DNA of 64,000 bases from Fragum whitleyi (lineage: Eukaryota > Mollusca > Bivalvia > Cardiida > Cardiidae). This document shows, one piece after another, positions 1 to 10,605 of this stretch. The stretch covers positions 52,254,399 through 52,318,398 of the forward strand of contig OX411552.1 in the NCBI GenBank assembly GCA_948146395.1, given 5' to 3'. The notes beneath the pieces are model-generated. The model had not been told where the DNA came from and searched no databases. It saw only the letters and a list, made by a program, of their open reading frames with translations. A program made the position numbers and the translations under genes. Position 1 is the first letter of the stretch, and the number at the start of each line of letters is the position of its first letter.

Positions 1-770
1 CCCTATGATAGAGTAATGATGTCTCTGTGACGGTTTTTGGATTTTAGGCCTCGTCACGGGAAAAGGGGACTTAGGGTAAAAAACAGTTTTTCCCAAATTT
101 CTCCTTGTCTAACTGTTAGAATTTAGTGAAATTTCATATTTGAGTAGCAAATCAGATGCCCTTTACTATAAACAATTTGAAATTAACGTAAAAAAAAAAA
201 TTATCATGGAAAAAGGGGGCTAAATGTTTGTTACCTTTACGTTAGCATGTAAAATAGTTATTCCGTCTGTCCGTCCCCACCTATTTCTCCATTACCCTTG
301 TGCCAAATCAAATGAAACTTACCATGTGAACTTCCTATGATATAGTGTTGATGCTTCTGTGAGGGTTTTTGGATTTGAGGCCTCGTCATGGGAAAAGGGG
401 ACTTAGGGTAAAAAACAGTTTTCCCCAAATTTCTCCTAGTCTAACTGTCAGAATTTATTGAAATTTCATATTTGAGTAGCAAATCAGATGCCCTTTACTA
501 TAAACATTTTGAAATTAACGTAAAAAAAATATATATCATGGAAAAAGGGGGCTAAATGTTTGTTACCTTTACGCTAGCGCGTAAAATACAGTTATTCTTT
601 CATTTCTCCTAGTCTTATGCTCAGAATTTGATGAAATTTCACATTTCAGTAACAAATCAGATGCCCTTTACCATAAACTATTTGAAATTTGTGTCTAAAA
701 ATATGTCATGCAAAAAGGAGGTTTAATGTTAGTTACCTTTATGTTTGCTGTATAAGATTACACCTTATTT
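1..770. repeat. HelG tandem repeat, ~334-bp period, about 2.3 copies
   Basis: Two near-copies start at about 2 and 336 (CCTATGATA...GTAATGATG / CCTATGATA...GTGTTGATG) and share GGCCTCGTCA, AAAAGGGGACTTAGGGTAAA and GCAAATCAGATGCCCTTTAC. A third, partial and more diverged copy covers about 600-765. A short TCTGTCCGTCC stretch at 265-280 resembles the CCGT-rich 5' part of the Hel-type elements described below, so this is probably the body of a related element whose 5' end lies outside the window. It has no useful reading frame. Confidence 0.75.
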
Positions 771-780
771 GAGTCCTTGC

Positions 781-1262
781 AATCTGACCACAGAGCATAT
801 CTCCTGAAGTTTAGTAGCTTTCAACTTGAAACTTAATGGGTAGATATATCTTATGGAGGAGAAGTGCAGTGCACAAGAACTACAACTCTTGCTTGGATAA
901 TTTTGGAGTTATTGCCCTTTGTTATTTTTGTTACTTAGATTATGTCTGGAGCATATCTCCTAAAGTATAACAGCTATCAACTTGAAACTTTACGGGTGGA
1001 TAGATCTCATGGAGGAGAAGTGCTATGCTCCAGAACTACGACTCTTGCTTGCATAATTTTGGAGTTATTGCCCTTTGTTATTTTTGATACTTAGATTTTG
1101 TCTGGAGCATATCTCCTAAAGTATAGTAGCTATCAACTTGAATCTTTATGGGTGGATAGATCTCATGGAGGAGAAGTGCAATACACCTGAACTACAACTC
1201 TTGCTAGCATAATTTTTGAGTTATTGCCCTTTGTTATTTTTATTACTATGATTTTATTGGAG
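781..1262. repeat. HelF-type tandem repeat, ~156-bp period, 3 copies
   Basis: The phrase GAGCATATCTCCTAAAGTAT recurs with starts near 790, 948 and 1104. Each copy continues through a TCAACTTGAAACTTTA block, a GGAGGAGAAGTGC block and GAGTTATTGCCCTTTGTTAT. The same body reappears, more diverged, at 16.3-16.7 kb, 17.3-17.7 kb and 18.5-18.7 kb, so this is a dispersed family and not a local satellite. It is non-coding. Confidence 0.75.
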
Positions 1263-1411
1263 GCAAATCTTTGACAGTACAAAAGAATCTTTTATCTATT
1301 AGGCTTCAGTTTACTATCAAGCTTTCTTCGTGGGGGATGTCCATGTCCAACATGGCTTTTGTTTTTGTGACAATGCCTTATTCGGGAAGCATAATCCGTC
1401 TCTGACGGCTC

Positions 1412-2305
1412 TTGTTTCACTATGAAATCTTTGAACAACATCTCTTCCTGAAACACTTTGCCGATTTCAATGAAACTTTACCAGAATGTTCCTTGGTGAC
1501 CCTTTTCAAAAATTGTTTGCAAAATTTTGATTGCCTCATAAATGTGGGTATGGAATTTTTGGGCTTATTCTGCGTCTGAAATCTTTGAATGACAACTCCT
1601 GAACCACTGGGCTGATATCAATGAAACTTTACCAGAATGTTCCTTGGATGACCCTTTCCAAAAATATGGGCCAGGCAGGGCCGGGCTTGTTTGGAGCCCG
1701 AAATCTTTGAACAACAGCTTGTCCTAAACCACTCAGCTGATTTTAATGAAACTTTACCCAAATGTTCCTCAGATGACCCTTTTTAAAAATTTACGCTAAA
1801 TTTTGATTGGCTCATAAATATGGGCTTGGCAGGGCGGGGCTGAAATTTGTCAGAAAGCTACTTGGATGAGTTCCACTCAGGACCAATGAAATTCAGGCGA
1901 GTGGTTCTTGTATGAAACTTGGCATGAATGTTCTTTTGGTGACCCTCATATTGTTTAAGAAGTGTTATTTGATGGCCACATATTGGAGTAGCAGGGTGAG
2001 GCTTGTTTACATGCTAAAAGCTTTAAAGATCTTCTCCAAAATCATTGGGTCCATTCACTGAAACTTGGAACAAAAGTTCCTTGGGTGACCCTTTACTTAT
2101 ATTGTTCAAGAAATTTTGATTATCCCCAAAATATGCATGTAGCGTGCAGGTTTTATTTCAACTAATAAATCTTTAAAAATCTTCTCCTTGCGAACCAGTT
2201 GACTGATTTCAATGAATCTTGGCAGAAATGCTCCATGGGTGATCCTCTTCCAAACTTGTACAAGAAATTTCAAATTTCCCGAAATATGGACGTGGCAAGG
2301 GCCAT
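1412..2305 (+). mobile_element. HelE body, interrupted at its right side by a HelA element
   Basis: Degenerate ~143-145 bp units carry 'AATCTTTGAACAACA', 'TTTCAATGAAACTTTACC', 'AGAATGTTCCTTGG' and 'AAATATGGGC..GGCAGGGC'. The same units occur at 18.7-19.1, 31.9-33.1, 34.1-34.8, 57.9-58.0 and 59.3-59.8 kb. The repeat stops at about 2305, where a HelA 5' hairpin begins, and similar sequence resumes near 3205. I read this as one older HelE split by a HelA insertion. No 5' terminus could be recognised. Confidence 0.6.
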
Positions 2306-3200
2306 TTTAAGCTCACCTGAGCACGAAGTGCTCATGGTGAGCTATTGTGATTGTCCAATGTCCAATCCTAAGTAGTGCATCATGCCTTGTCCACAATTTC
2401 TTTAAACATCTTCTGCTCCTTTACCAGTAGGCAAATGTTGATGAAACTTGGCAGGGATGTTCCTTTGGTCAAGCTCTACCTAAGTTGTTCAAATAAAGGA
2501 AATTCACCCTTAACTCTCCCTTTACCCTTAACAAAAAGGGTGAAAATAGGAAAATCTTCAAAAATCTTCTTCTCTGAACCCGGAAGGCAGACAGCTTTCA
2601 TATTTGGTATGTAGCATCATCTAGTGGGCCTCTACCATTCTGTTCATTTCAAGATCCTAAAGTCATATTTAGGCTCCACATGGGCGCAACCCTTTTTACA
2701 TTGAATCAAAGAGTGAAATTCTTCAAAAACCTTCTTCTCTGAAACCAGAAGGTAGATAACTTTCCTATATTGAATGTATCATCATCTAGTGGACCTCTAC
2801 CAAGTTTGTTCATATCAAACCCTAGGTCATATTTAGGCTCCACCAGGAGCAATTCTTTTTACATAGAATCAAAGAGCGAAATTCTTCAAAAATTTTCTTC
2901 TCTGATACCAGAAGGCAGACAACTTTCCTATTTTATGTTGGTCATCTAGTGGACCTCTACTTAGTTTGTTCATATCAAGACCTAGGGGTCATATTTTGGC
3001 TCCACCTGGGAGCAACCCTTTTCACATAGAATCAAAAATGCGAAAATCTTTAAAAATGTCTTCCCTGAGACCAGAAAGCAGAGAGATTTCATAGTTTTAT
3101 GTAGACCTCTACCAAATTCGTTCATATCAAGACACTGGGATCATATTTTGGCTCCACCCAGGTACAACCTGTGAGAATCCCAGGGGTCAAAGAGACTCAC
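2306..3200 (+). mobile_element. HelA copy 1 (body i), 3' end lost
   Basis: It starts in TTTTAAGCTCACC. The palindrome arms are AGCTCACCTGAGCAC and GTGCTCATGGTGAGCT around GAA. Body i follows: repeated units of about 170-180 bp with AGAAGGCAGACAGCTTTCAT, GTAGCATCATCTAGTGG and ACATAGAATCAAAGAGCGAA. The end of the body, GGGGTCAAAGAGACTCAC at 3183-3200, matches the point just before the 3' inverted repeat in the complete copy at 58.0-59.3 kb. The terminal CAGGTGAGC plus hairpin is missing here, so this copy is 3'-truncated. The open frame at 2375-2614 is repeat-derived. Confidence 0.8.
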
Positions 3201-3204
3201 TTGA

Positions 3205-3390
3205 TTTTAATTTTCAATAGAAATCTTCAAAAATCGTCTCCCAAATCATTAGGCCGATCTCAACAAAACTTTGCATGAATGTTCTTTGGATGACCCTTTA
3301 CTTTGTTTGTTCAAGACAGTTTGATTATATTTTAATTATGGGTGGGATTCGTCAGGGCTTTTAAAAACCTTTACGATTCTTCTCCTCCAA
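3205..3390 (+). mobile_element. HelE remnant, right of HelA copy 1
   Basis: AATCATTAGGCCGATCTCAA, GCATGAATGTTCTTTGGATG and a degenerate ATTATGGGTGGGATTCGTCA give the HelE unit order again after the HelA interruption. It fades at about 3390 without a recognisable 3' hairpin. Confidence 0.5.
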
Positions 3391-4051
3391 CAATAATTTT
3401 TCTCTATGATAAGTAGATTTATACTTAAAATTAATGTTTTTAGAAAATCAAAGGACATGGGTCATGGTCAAATATCATACTTAGAATACCATACAAATTC
3501 TAATAGAATCCCATGCTCTAATATATCCCAATCCCCCTCTTCGGATGTCAAATTTGACTAATTTTTTTACTGATTTTCAGAAATGTTGAAACCTCTGATT
3601 AACCCCTTCCCCAACCAAATCAATAAATATTGATTTTACAGAGAGTCTTTATAACTTTTAAAGACCAATTGTTTATTGTTTGTTTTAAATTAATGCTTAA
3701 ATGAATTATTGCATTTAAGTTTTTCTTTGGTTTTCTAAGTGCACTGTACTCTACATTATGTCAAACCTGAGAATCTCACTACAACTCTATGGTGAATTGA
3801 ATACATTCACAAATATCATTTGGTTTTGATAAAGACTTTGCAGTAATGGCAAATCTACATTAATTGGTATTTTTGGCCAATTTCCAACGTTGTGTTGTTA
3901 TGTCTGTAAACTCTAATAAAGCCCCATCCCCTTCCAAAAGAGATGTGATGATTCTTATAAAACTCCGGGGTTGTATTAAAGCTTTTACGGCACCCATATA
4001 TACCTCCTGCGTTTATGTACAGATTTCAAAATATCTAGGCATAAATTGTTC
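3391..4051. other. No recognised feature
   Basis: AT-rich sequence without clear repeats, RNA genes or coding potential. The 81-codon frame at 3864-4109 runs into the TIR element at 4057 and shows no protein-like pattern. Confidence 0.5.
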
Positions 4052-4215
4052 TCATGCAGGGTTTTCCATGACCCCCTGTTTCTTTGAATTTGGAACCCCT
4101 TTTTTTTAAATGACCCCCAAAATTGTCAAAGAAAAATTCTTTATCTAGTTTAGAGGGGGTCATAATGTGGCAAAATGATCCCCGGTTTTGAACATAGAGG
4201 GAAAACCCTGTCATG
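4052..4215. mobile_element. Small TIR element (MITE-like), 154 bp, 5-bp flanking repeat
   Basis: CAGGGTTTTCC at 4057-4067 is perfectly inverted as GGAAAACCCTG at 4200-4210. Both sides are flanked by TCATG (4052-4056 and 4211-4215). Inside the TIRs a second inverted pair is visible: ATGACCCCC near 4068 and GGGGGTCAT near 4155. It has no open frame of its own. The superfamily is uncertain. A CAGGG tip is seen in several hAT-like elements, but hAT duplications are 8 bp and only 5 bp match here. Confidence 0.7.
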
Positions 4216-4553
4216 TATCAAGAGCTTTGCAAATGTCAAAATTTTGTGATTATATATACTGAAATCAAGGTCACCCTTCAAGGTCAAATGTAGAAAAATT
4301 GGATAATACAAATTATTGTTACATGGATATTAATGGTTACATTTCAAAACTAGTATGCACAACTAACCTCTTTTATAAGTTGAAGGTTTCTAAGTTGATA
4401 CGAACTTGTGGCTAGATAGAGTCAATTTGAAATTTAAAGTGAAGGTCAAACTTTATGGTTTCAATACCATTTGTTCTTTAACACCTATTCTAGATAATTA
4501 TCTGATTAGGTATATCTTTTTTCTTGTAAGTAGTAATTTTCCTTAGATACTGG
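4216..4553. other. Unassigned; contains two TCAAGGTCA motifs
   Basis: No gene is visible. TCAAGGTCA occurs at 4265-4273 and 4278-4286. This extended half-site is the monomer site known for ERR/NR5A-type nuclear receptors. It may simply belong to a diverged repeat. Confidence 0.4.
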
Positions 4554-4555
4554 TT

Positions 4556-5790
4556 TTTAGCTCCACTGGCTGAAAGCCACTGGGGCTATTGTCATGGCGT
4601 TGTGTCCGTCGTGCGTCCGTCCGTCCGTCCGTCCGTGCGTGCGTGCGTCCGGTCGTAAACTTTTCTTTAAAAATCTTCTCCTCAGAAACTTCTGGATGGA
4701 TTTCAACCAAACTCCACAGGAATGATCCTTGGGTGACCCTCTTTCAAAGTTGTTCAAGAAAATTTGATCCAATGAAAAACATGGATTTAATGGGCGTGGC
4801 TAATTTCCAAATATGGTAAAAAGTGAGTTTTCTCAGATTCTAATCAATGGATACCAATTGAATTTTACATGAATGATCCTTGGGTGACCCTTTATCAGTC
4901 TACAAAAAATCATTGTGATCCGATGGAAAATATGCATTAAATGGGCGGAGGTCAATTCTCTATATGTTATATAGTGGAAACTTTGGAAATCATTTTCTCA
5001 GAATGTAACTGATGGATATCAACCAAATTTCACTGGAATGATCCTTGGGTGACCCTTTATCAGTCTACCAAACACTATTGTGATCGGATGAAAAATATGC
5101 ATTTTATGGGCGGAGGTCATTTCTCTATATGTTATATAGTGGAAACTTGAAAATCATTTTCTCAGAATGTTACTGATGGATATCAACCAAATTTCACTGG
5201 AATGATCCTTGGGTGACCCTTTATCAGTCTACAAAAAATCATTCTGATTGGATTGAAAATATGCATTTCATGGGCGGAGGTCATTTCTCTATATGTTATA
5301 TAGTGGAAACTTTGAAAATCATTTTCTCAGAAGGTTACTGATGGATATCAACCAAATTTCACTGGAATGATCCTTGAGTGACCCTTTATCAGTCTACTAA
5401 AAATCATTGTGATCGGATGAAAAATATGCATTTTATGGGCGGAGGTCATTTCTCCATATATTATAGTGGAAAATTTGCAAATCATTTTCTCATAATCTTA
5501 TTTTTGGATATCAACCAAATTTCACTGGAATGATCCTTGAGTGACCCGTTATCAGTGTATCAAAAATTATTTTGATTGGATGAAAAATATGTATTTTATG
5601 GGCGGAGGTCAATGCTCAATATGTTAAATAGTGGAAACTATGAAAATCATTTTCTCAGAATGTAACTGATGAAATCGGTTTCAACATCAGTAGAACCCCA
5701 AATATCTAAAAATCTAGACAAAACATTTATTTGCTTTTACAAGAATTTCAAGCCTGTGGAGCGACTCAAGCCATTCATGGCTTTCTAGTT
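4556..5790 (+). mobile_element. HelB copy 1, complete
   Basis: It starts after a T run with hairpin arms AGCTCCACTGGC and GCCACTGGGGCT (10 of 12 positions pair), then CTATTGTCATGGCGTTGTGT and a (CCGT)n stretch at about 4605-4650. The body has roughly six units of ~165 bp containing GGATATCAACCAAATTTCAC, GAATGATCCTTGGGTGACCC and ATGGGCGGAGGTCATTTCTC. Close to the end, TGTGGAGC (inverse of the 5' GCTCCAC) precedes the hairpin GCCAT-tc-ATGGC, and the element ends TTTCTAGTT. This is the asymmetric terminal layout of Helentron-type non-autonomous elements. Short frames at 4557-4819 come from the CCGT stretch. Confidence 0.88.
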
Positions 5791-6719
5791 ATTCAGTTAA
5801 GGTAAATTATCTGAATTAGATACTTTAAATTTTTTACGAATTAATTTATTTATAAAGGAAAAGGATTTACAATATATTTTAAATGGTAAAAAGATATTAT
5901 CTAATATGGCTGATAATGATATTTTTTTGTCCGGAGAGCCATCCATTTTCTGAGAAATGTGGGAGACATTCCATGTACGTAGGTGATAATTAGATCAGTA
6001 AAATTCATGTTTTGGTGCTGTTTTATTTCCCAATGGTGATATACTCAACCTTGAAGTAAAACTTATTTACAGCAATTGATGACGTATTTTTATGTGAATA
6101 TTAAGTGCATTTATGCCAAACATCTTTCATGCTAAGAAACTGTATGAAATTTTGTCAAATGTTTTTGATAGTAACCTTATATGTCAAAACCTATTATTAG
6201 CTATGATTTAAAACAAGATAATAATGTTTGGTTAACACCTCTTTTATCAATCAACAAGACACATTCTAAATACTGAATATTCATAAAATTTTAATTATCT
6301 ATGGACAAAGAATCAAACTCAGAACCTTTGGGTCAAGAGGCCTACGCTCTCCCTCTAGACCATGGACACCATCTATATTCTCCTAAATGCTTTTAGTTGG
6401 ATTATCAAAAAATAACTATCTATTACCATTTAATAAACTCACTGCCAAACCATTTGATTAATTTCCCTGACTATTTGACATTGTCTGAGTGGAGATCAAT
6501 AAAAAAAATCCTAATGACATAATGGTGATGTTGCCAAGTAATCACATGCAAAATGCAGGCTTTAAGTAAAATTTCCTAAAATATACATCCTGTTGAACCT
6601 TTGACCCTAACCCTTTGACCTACATTTGACCCTTTTTCTTAAATTTACATTTACACAGACCTTGACCTGCTTTCTAAAATCTTCATGTACCAAAATTTCA
6701 CTTAAAGCAAATTAATGTT
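5791..6719. other. No recognised feature
   Basis: AT-rich unassigned sequence. A run of TTTGACCC / TTTGACCT blocks at 6598-6632 gives several TGACCY half-sites. No open frame or structural RNA was seen. Confidence 0.45.
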
Positions 6720-6790
6720 TCTACTGGTGTCATTGGGGCAATTTTAGTGGAGCGACACCTGGCCCTCCTGGGCCTGCATTTCTTGTTTTC
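6720..6790 (+). mobile_element. Orphan Hel-type 3' terminus
   Basis: AGTGGAGCGACACCT is followed by the hairpin GGCCC-tcct-GGGCC and then TGCATTTCTTGTTTT. This matches the HelE/HelB 3' pattern (GTGGAGC, hairpin, CTTGTT). I could not identify the rest of the element upstream, so it is a relic of an old copy. Confidence 0.6.
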
Positions 6791-6917
6791 CTCTCAATTG
6801 CAAAATCCTGTTTCTTTCTTCGTAAATGACATCTAGATTGCACAGAATCTTATCAAGTTTCAGTTGTCTATTAATTTGAAATTACTAAGAGTCTTAAAAT
6901 TGTCCATAGGTAATCAG

Positions 6918-7219
6918 TGAAATCATGGGAATTGTTTGTTTTAATGGGTTTTACGCCGCTTTCAACAATTTCGCAGTTATATAGTAGAGGCCGGATCACC
7001 TAACAATGGATTCCTGGTATTTCTTTCACATGTACTACCATTACACCCTTTCCTAGCCTCCGACTGCTATCTCACAAAGGCTTACGATTATCTGCCAATT
7101 GGTGAGAGACAAACGTCGGAAAGGATATTTGCCACCACCGGGGATCGAACCCACGACTTCCAGATTGGAAGTCTTATGCCTAACCAACTGCGCTATGGTG
7201 GCGGCTGAAATCATGGGAA
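6918..7219 (-). mobile_element. tRNA-derived SINE with 14-bp target-site duplication
   Basis: The element occupies 6932-7205 and is flanked by TGAAATCATGGGAA at 6918-6931 and 7206-7219, a perfect 14-bp duplication that indicates LINE-type retroposition. On the minus strand the head (7202-7131, 72 nt) folds like a tRNA. The acceptor arms are GCCACCA / TGGTGGC, box A is TAGCGCAGTTGG and box B is GGGTTCGATCC. The 7-nt anticodon loop CTTCCAA gives TCC (Gly-like). The body ends with TTGTTGAAAGCGGCGTAAAA, seen inverted near 6948. This is the best-preserved head of the family in the window. The 92-codon frame at 7099-7377 overlaps it and is not a gene. Confidence 0.9.
7131..7202 (-). repeat. tRNA-like SINE head (Gly-TCC-like), not a functional tRNA gene
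   Basis: The 7-bp acceptor stem is intact and boxes A and B are near consensus. The D stem is weak, and the T stem has a G-G mismatch beside the acceptor. Because it is fused to a SINE body inside one target-site duplication, it is a Pol III promoter relic, not a host tRNA gene. Confidence 0.75.
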
Positions 7220-8261
7220 ACGCAGAGTGTAAGCTAAAATATATAAAGGGAAATAAGTATTTAAAACAGAATTGCAGAGAAGTAAAAAATTACTGCCCTT
7301 CCTTTAATTACCTTTTATTTGTTTGTCTATTGGGTTTACAAACACTTTCATCAAGTTCTGATTCTCATAGCAGCTGAAGGACTTTAATTCCAGAACAACT
7401 TCCATTCTGGGCCTCAAGCAGGTTGAGAGATCAGCACAATACAAATCAAATAAACAAAGATGGACCTTCACAGATGTGCAGACTCTGATGTTACAGCCTA
7501 AACTGCCTGTTTTATTCTTGTGGCCAAAACTTTCGCAAGACTGCTTAAAACATAAAAAAAAAAAAAGGAAAAAGAAAAAAACAAATTAAAAAAATGTTAA
7601 TTTGTTTGGGGAAAAAAATCACTAGGAACGATTTAAAGTTGACATTTAATCCATTATTCTATTCCAATTTTAGGCTGTAGGTGGGGGCTAAAAGTTGCAG
7701 CTGCTAAGAGAGGTTTGTGCCTTGATTACCAAATAAATTTTAAGATGATTTTTTTTCATGAATCTTTTTAGATTTAATGTTATTTAATGACATTACAGCA
7801 TTTGAAAATGAGTTGATGTTCTATAATTTTTGTTCTGAATAAGTTCCACAAATTCATTCTAGAATAATTCTATACTTTTATAGAATATCAAAGGAAGACT
7901 TTTACAGAACATTTTTAGAATTTTGAGTTCTAAAATTGTTTTGTAAAAATAACAATTTAAATACCAGCTCAATGTGTCAAAAAACGGTGTCATTGTGACA
8001 TCATCTAAATGAGCTGTAATACAGATCATCATTATAATCAGTTTGTCTTATGACAGATCTTAATATTATTGTAGAAAAGTTGATCTTTCTGTCCATCTTT
8101 GGAATGGATAGTCTTGTGACCTTATTATGTCCCTCACTAAGATACTTGTTAGATATAAAGGTGTCTAATTTTGGGATTGAATTTATAACACAACAAGTTT
8201 CATTTTACCAACTTAAGTGTTTTGAATGTATTACAACTTTAAGTGATAATGCTATACAGTG
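7220..8261. other. No recognised feature; A-rich tract at 7550-7615
   Basis: The sequence is AT-rich with a long impure A tract. The 70-codon frame at 8050-8262 has no recognisable domain, and no splice context makes it convincing. Confidence 0.45.
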
Positions 8262-8478
8262 AGACTTTTCTGAGCTACGGCGACAGCTGCACTCATCCTT
8301 TTCGACTATTTTTCCCCCACCAATGGGTCTGTAATCATAGACTTATGCTGGATAGCAACTGAAGGCTAGGAAAGGCTGTAATTGTAGTACTGGTGTGAGA
8401 AATACCAGGAATCTATTGCTAGGTGCTACAGCTGCCGCGATTTAACTGAAAAAATTGTAGAAAGTGGTGTTAACGTGG
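8262..8478 (+). mobile_element. SINE copy lacking a clear tRNA head
   Basis: The body GGCTAGGAAAGG, TAGTACTGGTGTGAGAAATA, CCAGGAATCTATTGCTAGGT and TAACTGAAAAAATTGTAGAAA matches the SINEs at 38.3 and 25.2 kb. The 5' part has no box A/B pair, so this copy is 5'-truncated or has a decayed head. Confidence 0.75.
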
Positions 8479-8500
8479 CAATGGCAAGCAGCTTCTAGAC

Positions 8501-8533
8501 TCTATAAACAAGAAGTTCAACTTCGTTTATAGC
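8501..8533. repeat. Short hairpin
   Basis: CTATAAAC at 8502-8509 pairs with GTTTATAG at 8525-8532, and GAAGT/ACTTC pair inside it. It lies 20 bp after the SINE tail. Role unknown. Confidence 0.5.
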
Positions 8534-9369
8534 TGTTTTTGCCTGTTGTTTAAAAACGCCGATTTTCTTTAGATTCTGCTTATGAAAATAACTTAGAATA
8601 ATGATGGTAAAAGAACATAACTTAGCTTCTTTTCAACATTTAATATCGATTGAATGACCGGAGCATTTAATTTAACAATAAAAACAGGTCATAAGTGTCG
8701 TTCAATTAGGAGAGGTCACTGTAAAATAATATAAAACTTTCTTATATGCATTGAAAGGTGTGCTGAATTTTTCACCACGTAAAGGAAAAATAATATCGGA
8801 AAATAAGAAAATATTGGGTAAATTCTTTTAACAATATGTTTTTGTAGTAATTTTTCCCCTTAAAATTACAAAAATTGAACAGGCAAGAAATCATGTTAAC
8901 AGAATGAGTCAATAAAAGATACATTTGTGATTAAAAATCAAAATGGGCCTACAAGGTCGAATTTTCTTAAAATAAGCTCAATTTTTTAACTCAGTGTAAT
9001 TTTATTTCTTTTAGGCAGTATGCATAAAGAGCGCTTTGCCGTGAAGAAACACAGCCCCACACCCCCACCAACAGAGATAATTTGTCTCCCCGCAATAACC
9101 CTTAACTAACCATGGGTAGTCGTATTTGAAGAGAAACTTCTTTTGCAACAGCCATTGTGTACATGTATAAGGTCTATCAACATGCATAATATTTTATAGC
9201 TATCAGCTGGTACTGAGTGTATAATAGACCTTAAACAAATATATAAAAGATTTATAATAACGGCCATACCACTCAAGGGCAGATAACTCTTGCATGAAAG
9301 CTATACGAAAAGGTATCTTGAAATTTTTATCTGATTAATAACTATACAATGTTTATCTACAACATAATG
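8534..9369. other. No recognised feature
   Basis: AT-rich unassigned sequence. No repeat shared with the rest of the window and no coding frame was noticed. Confidence 0.4.
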
Positions 9370-9374
9370 TGAAC

Positions 9375-9675
9375 AAGAAAAATCAAAGTGCTGTCAGCAC
9401 CATTGGGAGGCTGGGATAGTGCAATAATTTGTCAATCAAAAGGGCTCAAATTTGGACAATAAAAGTTGGTAAAATATTTGCCCAATTTGTGAGTTTTTGT
9501 CTTAACACTCCATCTTTTTAAGGACATTGCCAGCTCATCCAACTGGAGTTTACAGAATTATATCCACTCAACTTGAGAGATATGTCACAAAACATTTCCA
9601 TTCAACTTGGGACTGAACCCTGTTCAACTAAGATTGATTATCCAACATGCTACCAACTGCGCTATACGATCAGAT
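9375..9675 (-). mobile_element. Second SINE-like family with tRNA-like head
   Basis: On the minus strand, box A TAGCGCAGTTGGTAGCA (9664-9648) and box B GGGTTCAGTCCC (9620-9609) have tRNA spacing. The sequence after the head (9560 down to 9375) includes, as read on the plus strand, GGGCTCAAATTTGGACAATA and AACACTCCATCTTTT. It recurs at 20.39-20.57 kb without the tRNA-like head. No target-site duplication was found, so calling it a SINE is a moderate inference. Confidence 0.55.
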
Positions 9676-9898
9676 GTCAAGGGGGTAGAACTGGTATCAA
9701 TTTGATGCCTGAGGGAAGCATTTATAATAGAGGCAGATAATGGCAAATCTCGGTAATGTCTTGTAATGTCCTGTTAGCCTTGGTCCAGTGGACTGGAAAA
9801 GCCCTTTTTCATGAAGAGAGCTAAAAGTTAGAACACAATGAGGAACGATTTTATCCAGTTAACATTGACGCAATATCAGACAAACAATATTTGGTAGA

Positions 9899-9961
9899 TG
9901 TTGTTATAAAATCTCGTAACTACGGCTTGAGTAAAGCTGTAGTTACGATATTTTACAACAG
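9899..9961. repeat. Long hairpin, ~28-bp arms
   Basis: TGTTGT...CGTAACTACGGCTT on the left pairs with AAAGCTGTAGTTACG...ACAACA on the right, with a loop of only a few bases. Only two or three positions mismatch or bulge. It ends about 50 bp before a repeat that also occurs at 23.5 kb. Confidence 0.75.
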
Positions 9962-10008
9962 CACGGACGGTTTATCAAAACGTAACGGTAATCCTATCCT
10001 AATACATC

Positions 10009-10200
10009 AGGGCAGTAATATTGTAACTGTTACTAATTTATAACACAGTTAAGCTATTTTACATTTCAATTCCTTTACTTAACCGAAAAGCTTGTAAAAA
10101 ACACTGAAAATATTAATTGGTAATTACTAGAAACAAAAATTACTTCCAATTATGTATTAGCCTCTCCCTTTTTTGTCACAAAAGTGAAAGAGATAAAAAA
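10009..10200 (+). repeat. Dispersed repeat R1, copy 1 (uninterrupted)
   Basis: CAGTAATATTGTAA, CAATTCCTTTACTTAACCGA, AAACACTGAAAATA and TGGTAATTACTAGAAAC match the segment at 23.49-23.58 kb plus 24.02-24.11 kb. There the same repeat is split by ~430 bp. Family unknown. Confidence 0.65.
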
Positions 10201-10297
10201 ATGATAAATGGTAAAAATGTAATATGAACTTTGTGTCACTTTTAATGAGCCATTACAGGCTGAAATGCCCAGAAAACTGCAAATTTGAAACAAAATT

Positions 10298-10605
10298 GAA
10301 ACCCAGCTGGTTTGTTTGTTAAAATGTATGGGGTTTAACAGCTCTTTCAACAATCTTTCAGTTATATCATTGAGGCTGGAGCACCTAACAATGGATTCCT
10401 GGTATTTCTCACACCTTTAATACTATTACATCCTTTCTTAGCCTTCAGCTGCTATACCGCATAGGTCTACGATTATCAACCCATTGGTTGGAGACAAATA
10501 GTTGGATAGAATGAGTGCCACTATTGGGGATCAAACTCAGGACCTTTTGAATGATAGTCTGACATATTAGCAACTATGTTATAAAGGTTGGTGGTGAGAC
10601 CCAGC
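10298..10605 (-). mobile_element. Diverged tRNA-derived SINE with probable duplication
   Basis: The minus-strand body shows AACTGAAAGATTGTTGAAAG, seen inverted near 10340-10370, and inverted ACCTAACAATGGATTCCTGG. The head has decayed (box B region GGGGATCAAACTC at 10527). The flanks GAAACCCAGC (10298-10307) and GAGACCCAGC (10596-10605) match at 9 of 10 positions and are probably the aged target-site duplication. Confidence 0.7.

Noticed and set aside
4557..4819. Arg/Ser- or Thr/Asp-rich short proteins (RTHGRTDGRTHD, RPSVRACVRP)
   Set aside because: Direct translations of the (CCGT)n leader of HelB on both strands.
4556..5790. Autonomous Helitron/Helentron with Rep-helicase
   Set aside because: No frame long enough for Rep or helicase exists anywhere in the window. 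All Hel copies are non-autonomous.
7131..7202. Functional tRNA-Gly gene
   Set aside because: It is fused to a SINE body within one target-site duplication, and the D and T stems are damaged.
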